NCBI RefSeq assembly: GCF_900185715.1
Contig: NZ_FYAS01000055.1
Coordinates: forward strand, 1-64,000
Direction of reading: 5' to 3'
DNA length: 64,000 nt
Origin: Allobosea sp. CS1GBMeth4
GTDB lineage: Bacteria; Pseudomonadota; Alphaproteobacteria; Rhizobiales; Beijerinckiaceae
The position numbers were made by a program, and so were the translations under genes. The notes beneath the pieces are model-generated. The model saw only the letters and a list, made by a program, of their open reading frames with translations, had not been told where the DNA came from and searched no databases. Position 1 is the stretch's first letter, and every line of letters starts with the position of its first letter. Of the stretch, positions 34,802 through 43,553 are shown one piece after another.

Positions 34802-35778
34802 GCGCCGGCGCCGATGTCGCGGCCGCCCGCCCGGCGCGCGAATGGCCGGTGGCGCCGCTGCTCTTCGCCGGCTCGTTCGTGCTCTACGTCGCGACCGCGC
34901 TCGCGACCGGTCAGCACGCCTATCTCACCGGCGAGGGACTGATCGGCCTCGCCCAGCGCATGGTCGGCCTCGGCATCGTCGCGCTCGGCCAGACCCTGAC
35001 CATCCTGGTCGGCTCGATCGATCTTTCGGTCGCGAACCTGATCAGCGTCGCCGCCGTGCTCGCCTCCTTCATCATGCAGGGCGAGCCGGCGATGATCGCC
35101 CCCGCCGTGCTGGCGGTGCTGGCCCTCTCCGCCGCTGTCGGCCTCGTCAACGGGCTGATCATCGCCAGGCTCGAGGTCAACCCGCTGATCGCGACGCTGG
35201 GCGTCGGCCTGATCCTGCAGGGCCTGCTCTCGGCCAGCTTCAGCAATTTCGCCGGCTCGGTCCCGAACGCCTTCCAGGCCTTCGCCTATGACCGGATCGG
35301 CCCGCTGCCCTGGTCGGTGCTGCTGCTCCTTCTGCTCGCCCTCTGCTTCTGGCTGCTTCTGACCCGCACGCGCTTCGGCGCGCATCTCTACGCCACCGGC
35401 GGCAATCGCGAGGGTGCCCGCCTCGCCGGCATCCGCACCGAGCGCGTCATCATCGGCGCGCATGTGCTGTGCTCGCTGATGGCCGGGCTGACCGGGCTCT
35501 ATCTCGCCAGCCGGCTGCGCGCCGGGGCGCCCTGGGTCGGCCGCGACGGCATCTACGACCTGGAATCGATCGCCGTGGTGGTGATCGGCGGCACGCTGCT
35601 CGCCGGCGGGCGCGGCGGGGTCTGGGGCACGATGGCCGGCGTCCTTCTGTTCGCCACGCTCGACGCCGTCTTCAACATGACCGGCATCGACGCCTTCCCG
35701 AAGCAGGTGCTGCGCGGCGCCATCGTCATCCTCGCCGTCGCCATCTACGCGATGCGCAGCCGGGGGCACGTCGCATGA
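34798..35778 (+). CDS. Sugar ABC transporter permease 1, RbsC type
   Basis: A 326-residue inner membrane protein with about nine hydrophobic segments; conserved features are LTILVGSIDLSVANLIS, the LEVNPLIATLGV loop and GGTLLAGGRGGVWGT near the C-terminus. It overlaps the ATPase gene and the second permease gene by four bases each. RbsC-type channels are often homodimers; two different permease genes here imply a heterodimer. Confidence 0.93.
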   Translation: MSAGADVAAARPAREWPVAPLLFAGSFVLYVATALATGQHAYLTGEGLIGLAQRMVGLGIVALGQTLTILVGSIDLSVANLISVAAVLASFIMQGEPAMIAPAVLAVLALSAAVGLVNGLIIARLEVNPLIATLGVGLILQGLLSASFSNFAGSVPNAFQAFAYDRIGPLPWSVLLLLLLALCFWLLLTRTRFGAHLYATGGNREGARLAGIRTERVIIGAHVLCSLMAGLTGLYLASRLRAGAPWVGRDGIYDLESIAVVVIGGTLLAGGRGGVWGTMAGVLLFATLDAVFNMTGIDAFPKQVLRGAIVILAVAIYAMRSRGHVA

Positions 35779-36758
35779 GCGTCGCGCCCGTCCATGTCGC
35801 CCCCTCGGCGGCGCTGCGCTTCGCCCGCGGCGTCAATGTCGGCGTCGTCATCTTCCTCGTGCTCTACGGCACGATCGCGATGCTGCAGCCGGGCTATTTC
35901 GAGGTCGCGGGCGTGCTCAACTTCCTGCGCCGGGCCGCGCCGCTGATCATCCTCGCCTGCGGCCAGCTCTTCGTCATCGCCGGCGGGGGGTTCGATCTGT
36001 CGATGGGCTCGCTGGTGACGCTCACCGTGCTCGGCGGCTCGATGCTGGCCGGCGGCGATCCCGGGAACACCTGGTGGACGATCGGCGTGCTCTATCTGAT
36101 CGGGCTCGGGGTCGGACTGGTGAACGGGCTCGTCGTCACCCTGCTCAAGGTGCCCTCGATCATCGCGACGCTCGGCATGCTGCTCTCGCTCAACGGCGCG
36201 GCCCTGATGTGGTCGGGCGGGGCGCCGCGCGGCTACCTGCCGGAGAATTTCCGGGCGCTCGGCCGCCTCGTCTACCGCGACGTGCCGGTCACCGGAATCA
36301 TGCCGCTGTCGGTGATCGTGCTCACCGTCTTCGTCGGGATCGCCGCCTGGCTGCTGCACGCGACCGTGTTCGGCCGGCAGGTGCTGGCGGTCGGCGACAA
36401 TCCGCGCGCGGCGGAGCTCGCCGGCATGCCGGTCGGCACGACGCGCATCCTCACCTTCGTGATCTCCGCGCTGTCGGCCGTCACCGGCGGCATCCTGCTC
36501 GGCGGCTTCGCCGGGGTCTCGACCGCGGTCGGGCAGGGGCTGGAGCTGCAGGCGATCGCCGCCTGCGTCATCGGCGGGGCGCAACTGCTCGGCGGGCGCG
36601 CCAGCGTGACCGGCGCGGTCGCCGGGGCGCTCAGCCTGTTCGCGCTGTTCACCCTGCTCAACCTGATGGGCCTGCCACAGCCGCTGCGCGAGACCGTGCA
36701 GGGCCTGATCCTGATCGCGGCCGTGGCGTCGAGCGCCTGGCGGCGCAGGCGCGCATGA
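35775..36758 (+). CDS. Sugar ABC transporter permease 2, RbsC type
   Basis: A 327-residue permease homologous to the preceding one, with FVIAGGGFDLSMGSLV, LKVPSIIATLGMLLSLNG and a C-terminal GGRASVTGAVAG block. Ends 81 bases before the binding-protein gene; a stem GCCGCC / GGCGGC at 36802-36818 lies in that gap. The pair with permease 1 probably forms an asymmetric channel for a pentose, hexose or polyol. Confidence 0.93.
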   Translation: MSVAPVHVAPSAALRFARGVNVGVVIFLVLYGTIAMLQPGYFEVAGVLNFLRRAAPLIILACGQLFVIAGGGFDLSMGSLVTLTVLGGSMLAGGDPGNTWWTIGVLYLIGLGVGLVNGLVVTLLKVPSIIATLGMLLSLNGAALMWSGGAPRGYLPENFRALGRLVYRDVPVTGIMPLSVIVLTVFVGIAAWLLHATVFGRQVLAVGDNPRAAELAGMPVGTTRILTFVISALSAVTGGILLGGFAGVSTAVGQGLELQAIAACVIGGAQLLGGRASVTGAVAGALSLFALFTLLNLMGLPQPLRETVQGLILIAAVASSAWRRRRA

Positions 36759-36801
36759 TGAACGAATTTCCGGGGCCGTGATCCCACGTGCTCCGCCGAA
36801 G

Positions 36802-36818
36802 GCCGCCGGCAAGGCGGC
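36802..36818 (+). repeat. Short hairpin before the sugar-binding protein gene
   Basis: The stem GCCGCC / GGCGGC with a five-base loop lies in the 81-base gap between permease 2 and the binding-protein gene, about 20 bases before its GGGAGGTG ribosome binding site. Such a stem can raise the level of the downstream binding-protein message after processing; no terminator T-tract is present. Confidence 0.4.
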
Positions 36819-36839
36819 GCGACAAGAGGGAGGTGACAG

Positions 36840-37964
36840 ATGAAGACGCATATCGGCCTGGCCGCGCTGGTGGCGGGCCTGTCGAGCGCCGCGCTCGCCC
36901 AGAACTTCAATGATCCGGCCGAGTTCGAGCGCCAGAAGGCGTTGCTCACCGTCAGTCCGCAAGGCCCCGAGGGCAAGCCCTGGGAGCAGCATCTCGGCGG
37001 CGAGACGGTCGACACCGCCAGGTACAGGAAGCCGGGCCCTTACCGGCTCTGCTTCTCCAATGCCGGCGTGAACAACCCCTGGCGCGTCGTCGGCTTCACC
37101 AACATGCAGGCCGAGGTCGACGCCAACAAGGCCGACATCGCCTCGTTCACCCATGCCGACGCCGAGGGCAAGGACGACAAGCAGATCTCGGACATCAACG
37201 CCTTCGTCAACAGCGGCCAGTGCGACGCGCTGATCGTCTCGCCCAACACCACCGCGGCACTGACGCCGGCGGTCGAGGCCGCCGCCAAGAAGCTGCCCGT
37301 CGTGGTCTTCGACCGCGGCGTCGACACCAAGGCCCCCGTCACCTTCGTCAACCCGATCGGCGGCTACGGCTTCGGCATCCAGGGCGCGAGCTTCATCGCC
37401 GAGAAGATCCCCGCCGGCGGTTCGGTGCTGGCGCTGCGCATCCTGCCGGGCGTCGACGTGCTGGAGAATCGCTGGGCCGCCGCCGAGCGCATCTTCAAGG
37501 AGAAGGGCATCAAGATCGTCGGCACCGAGTTCACCGATGGCGACAACGCCAAGACCAAGGCGATCGTCGAGGATTATCTCAACCGCTTCGGCAAGATCGA
37601 CGGGGTCTGGATGGATGCGGGGGCGACCGCGGTCGCGGCACTCGAGGCCTTCGAGGACGCCGGCAAGCCCTACCCGGTGATCAATGGCGAGGACCAGCAG
37701 GACTTCCTGCAGAAATGGAAGAAGAACAAGCTCACTGCGATCGCGCCGACCTATCCGACCTACCAGTGGCGTACCCCGGTGATCGCGGCGATCCGTATCC
37801 TCAAGGGCGAGCCGGTCATCGGCCCGACCTGGAAGCTGCCGCAGCCGGCGATCACCGCCGCGACGCTCGACAGATACGTCAACGACAAGATGCCGCCGCT
37901 GCATTACGCGCTGTGCGGCTGCGAGCAGATGGCGAACTATCCGGCCCGCTGGGGCGGCAAATAG
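36840..37964 (+). CDS. Sugar ABC transporter binding protein, ribose type
   Basis: A 374-residue periplasmic protein of the Peripla_BP_4 (RbsB) family with signal peptide 1-20 (cleavage after AALA). The domain starts only at about residue 65 (YRLCFSNAGVNNPWRVVGF), so the mature protein has a 45-residue extension not found in RbsB. Other blocks: CDALIVSPNTTAAL, VVVFDRGVD, VWMDAGATAVAALEA. Two cysteines near the C-terminus (ALCGCEQM) could form a disulphide. GGGAGGTG precedes ATG 36840. It delivers the sugar to the two permeases. Confidence 0.92.
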   Translation: MKTHIGLAALVAGLSSAALAQNFNDPAEFERQKALLTVSPQGPEGKPWEQHLGGETVDTARYRKPGPYRLCFSNAGVNNPWRVVGFTNMQAEVDANKADIASFTHADAEGKDDKQISDINAFVNSGQCDALIVSPNTTAALTPAVEAAAKKLPVVVFDRGVDTKAPVTFVNPIGGYGFGIQGASFIAEKIPAGGSVLALRILPGVDVLENRWAAAERIFKEKGIKIVGTEFTDGDNAKTKAIVEDYLNRFGKIDGVWMDAGATAVAALEAFEDAGKPYPVINGEDQQDFLQKWKKNKLTAIAPTYPTYQWRTPVIAAIRILKGEPVIGPTWKLPQPAITAATLDRYVNDKMPPLHYALCGCEQMANYPARWGGK

Positions 37965-37972
37965 CGACCACG

Positions 37973-37997
37973 GGGCGCCCGCATCGCGCGGGCGCCC
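37973..37997 (+). terminator. Strong hairpin after the binding-protein gene
   Basis: Ten-base perfect arms GGGCGCCCGC and GCGGGCGCCC with loop ATCGC, nine bases after the binding-protein stop and about 30 before the LacI gene. No T-tract follows, so it may only reduce read-through into the regulator gene or protect the upstream message. Confidence 0.5.
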
Positions 37998-38026
37998 ACC
38001 CCTGCCCTGCCGGGAGTGATTGCGGC

Positions 38027-39109
38027 ATGATGGGCGCTCTGCCCGCTCACGCCGATTCGCCGCCGCCCTTTCAGATCACTGCCTTGCACGACGGACCCTC
38101 TGCCGCCCCGACCATCGCCGAAGTCGCACGTCTCGCCGGCGTCTCGACGGCGACCGTGTCGCGCGCGCTGGCGCAGCCGGAGAAGGTCAAGGCGCGCACC
38201 CGCGAGCGCGTCCTCGCGGCGGTCGAGGCGACCGGCTTCATCCCCAACGCCCAGGCCCGCAATCTCAGGCTCCAGGCGACCCGCACCGTGATCCTGCTGG
38301 TGCGCGACATAAGCAACCCGTTCTATCTCGAAATCTACAAGGGCGTCGAAGAGGCGGCGATCGATGCCGGCTACAAGGTGCTGATGGGCGACGCCCGCGA
38401 CGATGACGAGCGCATCCTGCGCTATGTCGACATGGTGCGCGAGCGCCACGCCGACGGGCTGATCCTGATGGTCGGGCGCTTTCCCATGGCGCTGGCCAGC
38501 CGGGGCCGGCTGCCGCCGATCGTGATCGCTCTGGAGACGCTGCCCGGGCTGACCCTGCCGACCGTCAGGGTCGACAACCACGCCGCGGCGCGCGCCGCGG
38601 TGGCGCATCTCGCCCGGCTCGGCCATCGGCGCATCGCCCACATCGCCGGACCGCTGCCCGACCCGATGAGTCTCGACCGCCGCGACGGCTATCTCGCCGG
38701 CCTCGCCGATGCCGGGATCCCGGCCGATCCGAGCCTCGTCGTCGCGGGTGATTTCGGGCTCGCCGCCGGCCGCGCCGCGATCCGGACGCTCGATGCCAGA
38801 GGGGCCGGCTACACCGCCGTCTTCGCCGCGAGCGACCAGATGGCCGTCGGCGCCATGGGCGAGCTGCGCGCCCGCGGCCGCAATGTCCCCGACGACGTCT
38901 CCGTCGTCGGCTTCGACGACATCGTGCTGGCGGAAGCGGTCGAGCCGCAGCTCACCACGGTGCATCAGCCGCGCCGCGAGATCGGCCAGGCGGCGATGAA
39001 GCTGCTGATCGAGCAGTTGTCGGGGCGCAGCGATCGCCCCGAGCTCGTCCTGCCGACGCGGCTGGTCGAGCGGGCCTCGGCAGCCCCGCCGCCGAAGCAG
39101 GCGCGGTAG
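38027..39109 (+). CDS. LacI-family transcriptional regulator
   Basis: A 360-residue repressor with an unusually long N-terminal lead of about 28 residues before the helix-turn-helix (TIAEVARLAGVSTATVSRAL), the hinge (ARNLRLQATRT) and a periplasmic-binding-like sugar domain, including FAASDQMAVGAM and SVVGFDDI. Start at ATG 38027 with GGGAG ten bases upstream; ATG 38030 is equally possible. It closes the sugar operon, and its probable site is the palindrome at 32254-32267 in the promoter. Confidence 0.93.
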   Translation: MMGALPAHADSPPPFQITALHDGPSAAPTIAEVARLAGVSTATVSRALAQPEKVKARTRERVLAAVEATGFIPNAQARNLRLQATRTVILLVRDISNPFYLEIYKGVEEAAIDAGYKVLMGDARDDDERILRYVDMVRERHADGLILMVGRFPMALASRGRLPPIVIALETLPGLTLPTVRVDNHAAARAAVAHLARLGHRRIAHIAGPLPDPMSLDRRDGYLAGLADAGIPADPSLVVAGDFGLAAGRAAIRTLDARGAGYTAVFAASDQMAVGAMGELRARGRNVPDDVSVVGFDDIVLAEAVEPQLTTVHQPRREIGQAAMKLLIEQLSGRSDRPELVLPTRLVERASAAPPPKQAR

Positions 39110-39113
39110 CGGC

Positions 39114-41069
39114 TCAGGCCGCGGCCGCCGTGCCGCGGCGGGCCATGGCGGCGGCGACCGCCTTTTCCAGATCGGCCTGCCAGAACGGCTTGTTGAGGCG
39201 CAGCATGCCTGCTCCCGCGCCCGGGGGCAGGTCGGCATAGCCGGTGGCGAGGATGACCGGCAGCGCCGGCCAGCGCTCGCCGACCTCGGCGATCAGCTGC
39301 GCGCCGGTCATCTGCGGCATGGCATGGTCGGTGATCAGCAGATCGACCTCGCCATTGCTCTCCAGCACGGACAAGGCCTCCCGTCCGGAGCTCGCCTCGA
39401 TCACCTTGTGGCCGAGATCCTCGAGCAGCGCGGTCGTGTTCATCAGCACGAGCGCGTCGTCGTCGACCGCGAGCACGGTGAGCGGCTGGGTCGCCGCTTC
39501 CGGCAGCGGCGTCGACGCCACGGACGACCGGGCCGGTCCGGCGGCGATGGCCGAAGCGGCGACGGGCAGCCACATCTCCACGGTCGTACCCTGTCCCGGA
39601 CGGCTGTCGAGCAGCAGCCGGCCGCCGAGCTGCTCGGCCATCCCGTGCACCATGGACAGGCCCAGCCCCGTGCCCTTGCCGACCCCCTTCGTGGTGAAGA
39701 AGGGCTCGGTCGCCTGGGCGAGCGTCCTGGCGTCCATCCCGCAGCCGGTGTCGACCACCGAGAGACGGACATAGTCACCCGCCGGCAAGCCGGTGCGATG
39801 GCCGCTGCCGACATGCTCGTTGCCGGCGCCGATGCGCAGTCGCCCGCCTTCCGGCATGGCGTCGCGGGCGTTGACGGCCAGGTTGAGCACCGCGGTTTCG
39901 AGCTGGTTCGGATCGGCCGCAGCCATCGCGAGATCGGCGGGGGAATCCGTCTCGATCTCGATCAACGGGCCCAGGGAGCGCTGCAGCAGCTCGCCCATCT
40001 CGGCGACGAGCACGTCGACGGCGACCGGCTGCAGCGCGAGCTCCTGCTTGCGGGCGAAGGACAGCATGCGCTGCGTCAGCGAGACGCCGCGGCTTGCGCC
40101 CCGGATCGCATTGTCGATCAGGGTGAGCTGACGCTCGTCGCCGATCTGGCGGCGCACCAGCTCCAGGCTGCCGAGGATGGCGGTCAGCAGGTTGTTGAAG
40201 TCGTGCGCGACGCCGCCGGTGAGCTGCCCCAGCGCCTCGATCTTCTGCGACTGGAACAGCGCCTCGCGCGCCGCGTCGAGCTCGGCCTGGACCCTGCGGC
40301 GCTCGGTCAGATCGCGGGTAACCTTGGCGAAGCCGATGATCTCGCCGCTGTCGTCGCGGATGGGATCGATGACGATGCTGGCCCAGAAGCGCCGGCCGTC
40401 CTTGCGGACGCGCCAGCCTTCCTTCTCGGTGCTGCCGTTCTCCACCGCGGCCTGCAGCGTCTTCTGGGGCTCGCCGCGCTCCCGGTCCTCCGGCGTGTAG
40501 AACAGCGAGAAGTGCCGGCCGACGATCTCGTCCGGCGCATAGCCCTTGATCCGCTGCGCGCCGAGATTCCAGTTGGTGACGACGCCGTCGCGGTCGATCA
40601 TGTAGATCGCGTAGTCGGTGACCCCCTGGACCAGCAGGCGGAACTTCTCTTCGCTGGCCCGCAGCGCCTGTTCGGACTCGCGCCGCTCGGTCAGATCGCG
40701 CGTCACCTTGGCATAGCCGAGCACGCGGCCGGTGGACGGGTTGAGGATCGGATCCACGACGGCATGGGCCCAGAAGCGCGTGCCGTCCTTGCGGACGCGC
40801 CAGCCCTCGCTCTCGAAGCGGCCTTCTTCCGCAGCGCGACGCAAGGCGCGCTGCGGCAGGCCGGCCGCCCGGTCCTCCTCGGTGTAGAACCGCGCGAAGG
40901 ACTGGCCGATGATCTCATGATCCTCGTAGCCCTTGAAGCGACGGGCGCCCGGGTTCCAGCTGATCACCGTGCCCTGCGGATCGAGCATGTAGATGGCGTA
41001 GTCCGTCACGGACTCCACCAGCAGCCGATAACGCTCTGCGGTCACCGGACCTTCCGCAATCTCGTGCAC
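39114..41069 (-). CDS. Orphan hybrid histidine kinase with two PAS domains
   Basis: A 651-residue soluble protein: PAS-PAC 1 (about 12-130), PAS-PAC 2 (about 140-258), HisKA with H289 (GGVAHDFNNLL), HATPase domain with G boxes (DTGCGMD, GKGTGLGLSMVHG), and a C-terminal receiver domain with D581 (LLITDHAMP). The two PAS units are clearly duplicated: both contain TDYAIYM, EGWRVRKDG-RFWA and AKVTRDLTERR. There is no membrane segment and no partner regulator gene nearby. It has an EcfG-type promoter, so it is probably made under general stress and may sense redox, light or energy state. Confidence 0.92.
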   Translation of the reverse strand: MHEIAEGPVTAERYRLLVESVTDYAIYMLDPQGTVISWNPGARRFKGYEDHEIIGQSFARFYTEEDRAAGLPQRALRRAAEEGRFESEGWRVRKDGTRFWAHAVVDPILNPSTGRVLGYAKVTRDLTERRESEQALRASEEKFRLLVQGVTDYAIYMIDRDGVVTNWNLGAQRIKGYAPDEIVGRHFSLFYTPEDRERGEPQKTLQAAVENGSTEKEGWRVRKDGRRFWASIVIDPIRDDSGEIIGFAKVTRDLTERRRVQAELDAAREALFQSQKIEALGQLTGGVAHDFNNLLTAILGSLELVRRQIGDERQLTLIDNAIRGASRGVSLTQRMLSFARKQELALQPVAVDVLVAEMGELLQRSLGPLIEIETDSPADLAMAAADPNQLETAVLNLAVNARDAMPEGGRLRIGAGNEHVGSGHRTGLPAGDYVRLSVVDTGCGMDARTLAQATEPFFTTKGVGKGTGLGLSMVHGMAEQLGGRLLLDSRPGQGTTVEMWLPVAASAIAAGPARSSVASTPLPEAATQPLTVLAVDDDALVLMNTTALLEDLGHKVIEASSGREALSVLESNGEVDLLITDHAMPQMTGAQLIAEVGERWPALPVILATGYADLPPGAGAGMLRLNKPFWQADLEKAVAAAMARRGTAAAA

Positions 41070-41107
41070 GCTCGCGACCTTTGGTGACTGACATGTCGAA
41101 GGCCGAT

Positions 41108-41132
41108 AACGCCGCCCGACAAGAAAGGTTCC
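41108..41132 (-). promoter_or_regulatory. EcfG-type general stress promoter
   Basis: On the minus strand, GGAAC (41132-41128), 16 bases, then CGTT (41111-41108). This matches the alphaproteobacterial EcfG sigma factor consensus GGAAC-N16/17-CGTT exactly and lies 38 bases before the hybrid kinase start. Confidence 0.7.
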
Positions 41133-41159
41133 CGATGGGACAAAGAAGTTGACGCATGG

Positions 41160-42044
41160 TCAATCCACGCGCTTGGGCGCCGCCAGGATCGCGCCGGAAG
41201 CGGCGACGACGAGGACGAGCCCGAGCCAGTCGCTCGCGGCGGGACGCTCGCCGAGGAGGAGGACCGAGCCGAGCGCGCCGACGGCCGGGACCATCAGCGT
41301 GCCGAGGCTGGCGATACCGGCCGGCAGCCGGGCGATCACCGTGAACCAGAGGAAATAGGCGAGCGCCTGCGCGCCGAGGATGTGGAAGGCGAGCGCCGCC
41401 GCGACGGGAGCGGACAAGGCTTTCGCGGCGGGCAGCCCCTCGAAGGCGAGCATGCCGATGCCCGCCGCCAGACCGCCGATCAGGAGCTGCCAGGCGGCGA
41501 TCGTCAGCGCCGGCGCCGCGACCGGCCAGCGCTTGGTGACGATGGTGCCGAGCGCCCAGCTGAGGCTGGCGAACAGGGCGAGAGCGAGGCCCGGCGAGAC
41601 CTGCCCCGCCCGGATCAGCGGCAGGCCAAGGCAGGCGAGCCCGGCGATGCCGAGGCCCAGGCCGAGCAGCCGCGGACGATCGAGACGCTCGCCCAGCGCC
41701 GGCCAGGCCATCAGCGTCGCCCAGACCGGCATGGTGAAGGTCAGGATCGCGGCGCGCGAGGTCGGCGCCAGCAATTGCGCGAAGGCGAGCAGGACGTTGA
41801 AGGCGGCGATCGAAAGGACGCCGGCGACGACGAGCCGCGGCCAGTGCTCTCTCGGCACCTCGAGGCTGACGCCGCGCCAGAGCGCGACCGCGACCAGAGC
41901 GAGGCCGGCGAAACTCATGCCGCCGGCGCGCAGGGTCCAGGGCGCGATCTCGGTCAGCGAGATCCTCACCGCCGGCCAGTTGAAGCCCCAGAGCAACCCG
42001 AGCAACGGGACGAGCAGGAGCGAGCGGACAGGCGCGGACGGCAT
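41160..42044 (-). CDS. EamA/DMT-family transporter
   Basis: A 294-residue inner membrane protein with ten hydrophobic segments in two EamA repeats (about 8-140 and 150-288), starting MPSAPVRSLLLVPLLGLLWG and containing the repeat-end pattern PVWATLMAWPALGERLDRPR. Members export amino acids or other metabolites. It is the last gene in the minus direction after the M20 deacylase, 87 bases away, and may export an amino acid released from imported peptides. Substrate unknown. Confidence 0.9.
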   Translation of the reverse strand: MPSAPVRSLLLVPLLGLLWGFNWPAVRISLTEIAPWTLRAGGMSFAGLALVAVALWRGVSLEVPREHWPRLVVAGVLSIAAFNVLLAFAQLLAPTSRAAILTFTMPVWATLMAWPALGERLDRPRLLGLGLGIAGLACLGLPLIRAGQVSPGLALALFASLSWALGTIVTKRWPVAAPALTIAAWQLLIGGLAAGIGMLAFEGLPAAKALSAPVAAALAFHILGAQALAYFLWFTVIARLPAGIASLGTLMVPAVGALGSVLLLGERPAASDWLGLVLVVAASGAILAAPKRVD

Positions 42045-42131
42045 CGGGCGACTATGCGCGTGCGCAGGCCCGCGCCGTCATGTCATTTCGGCGCAGGCTC
42101 GATGCATGCCAGGCGCGGATCGGCACCGGCC

Positions 42132-43421
42132 TCAGCCAGCGGCCGGCTCGACGCCGCACCATTCGGCGACGAAGAGCGCCATGGTGCCGGTGATGCGCTT
42201 CAACGAGGCGAGGCTGACGCGCTCGTCGAAGGCGTGGATGTTCTGCGAGATCGGGCCGTAGCAGAGCGCCGGCACCTTGTCGTAGAGCGCGTAGACGCGG
42301 GTATCGAGATAGCCCGGAGTCATGAAGCTCTTCAGCGGCTCGCCGGTCGAGCCCTGATGGGCGCGGCCGAGCACGGCCTCCGCCTCGCTGCCGGGCTCGA
42401 GCACATAGCCTTCCGACCAGAAGCCGTTGAAGACGACCTTGGGCGGGTTGTTCGAGAGGAAAGCGTCGGCCCGCGCGAAGGCGAGCACCTTCGCCTCGAT
42501 GCGCCTGGCGAGCTCCTCCGCCGACATGCCGGGATAGAGGCCGATCCGGCAGTCGACCCTGCACCAGCACGGCACGGACGAGGCCCAGTCGCCGCCCTCG
42601 ATCTTGCCGATGTTGAGGTTGATCGGATGGGCGATCTCCTCGAAATGCTCGCGCCCGGCCTTCTCGCGGTTGAGCTCCTCCTCCAGCCCGCGCAGCGCGC
42701 CGACGACGCGATAGGCGGCGTCGATCGCATTCGCGCCGGCCGCCATCTCGCGCACGTGCATCGGCACGCCGCGGACCTCGAACTGGAACCAGAGCACGCC
42801 GGTATTGGCGCGCACCAGCATCTCCTCCTCCGGCTCCGGGATCAGCACCGCGTCCGCACGATAGCCGCGCAGATGCGTCATCAGCGCGCCGTTCCCGGTC
42901 GATTCCTCCTCGACCACCGATTGCACATAGACGGTCGCCGCCGGCTGCAGGCCGATGCGCCGGAGCGCGTCGAGACAGAACAGGTTGGCGGCGCCTCCGG
43001 CCTTCATGTCGGCGCCGCCGCGGCCATAGAGCCAGTCGCCCTCGACGACGGGATCGAAGGGCGGATGCGTCCAGAGCTCGGCGGGGCCGGTCGGCACCAC
43101 GTCGACATGGGCCTGGAGGATCAGCGAGCGCCCCTTCTCCTCGCGCGGATGGTGGATGCCGACGACGATGGGTGCGTCGGAGTGGCTGTCCGAGAATGGC
43201 GCGCCACCGGGATGGCGGCCGATCGCCTCGCGGTCCATGGCGAAGCGGTCCATGGTGAAGCCGCGCTGCTTCAAGGCACGGAAGATGAAGTCCTGGACGG
43301 TGTGCTCGTCGCCGCGCGTCGAGGGAAAGCGGATCATCTCCTGGGTGAAGGCAACCTGCTCGGCAAAACCTTCCTCGACGGCGGCGAGGATACGGTCACG
43401 CAAGGCGGGATCGAGCGGCAT
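42132..43421 (-). CDS. M20-family deacylase (ArgE/DapE type)
   Basis: A 429-residue zinc amidohydrolase. Ligands and catalytic residues are visible: H105 and D107 (AHVDVVP), D138 (GRGGADMK), catalytic E171 with E172 (VVEEES), and a late His in SQNIHAFDERV. The lid/dimerisation domain lies at about 200-330. It should remove an N-acyl group or split a dipeptide in the cytoplasm. It follows the peptide ABC operon in the same direction, after a 132-base gap that holds a three-stem palindromic element, so it is likely the first catabolic step for the imported compound. Confidence 0.92.
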   Translation of the reverse strand: MPLDPALRDRILAAVEEGFAEQVAFTQEMIRFPSTRGDEHTVQDFIFRALKQRGFTMDRFAMDREAIGRHPGGAPFSDSHSDAPIVVGIHHPREEKGRSLILQAHVDVVPTGPAELWTHPPFDPVVEGDWLYGRGGADMKAGGAANLFCLDALRRIGLQPAATVYVQSVVEEESTGNGALMTHLRGYRADAVLIPEPEEEMLVRANTGVLWFQFEVRGVPMHVREMAAGANAIDAAYRVVGALRGLEEELNREKAGREHFEEIAHPINLNIGKIEGGDWASSVPCWCRVDCRIGLYPGMSAEELARRIEAKVLAFARADAFLSNNPPKVVFNGFWSEGYVLEPGSEAEAVLGRAHQGSTGEPLKSFMTPGYLDTRVYALYDKVPALCYGPISQNIHAFDERVSLASLKRITGTMALFVAEWCGVEPAAG

Positions 43422-43452
43422 GGCGGGGTCTCCGGCAGTCTTGGGGCTAAGC

Positions 43453-43545
43453 CGTCATGCTCGCCCTTGTGGCGAGCATCCACGTCTTGGACCCGGCCTG
43501 CGCCCGGCGAAGACGTGGATGGTCGGGACAGGCCCGACGATGACG
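43453..43545. repeat. Three-stem palindromic element closed by CGTCAT/ATGACG
   Basis: CGTCAT (43453-43458) and ATGACG (43540-43545) enclose three successive hairpins: ATGCTCGCC / GGCGAGCAT (43457-43479, nine perfect pairs), ATCCACGTCTT / AAGACGTGGAT (43478-43520, eleven pairs) and GTCGGG / CCCGAC (43522-43538). It lies between the dual ATPase and deacylase genes. Element 47171-47246 has the same order of parts with different stem sequence. Confidence 0.7.
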
Positions 43546-43553
43546 AGTGGGGC

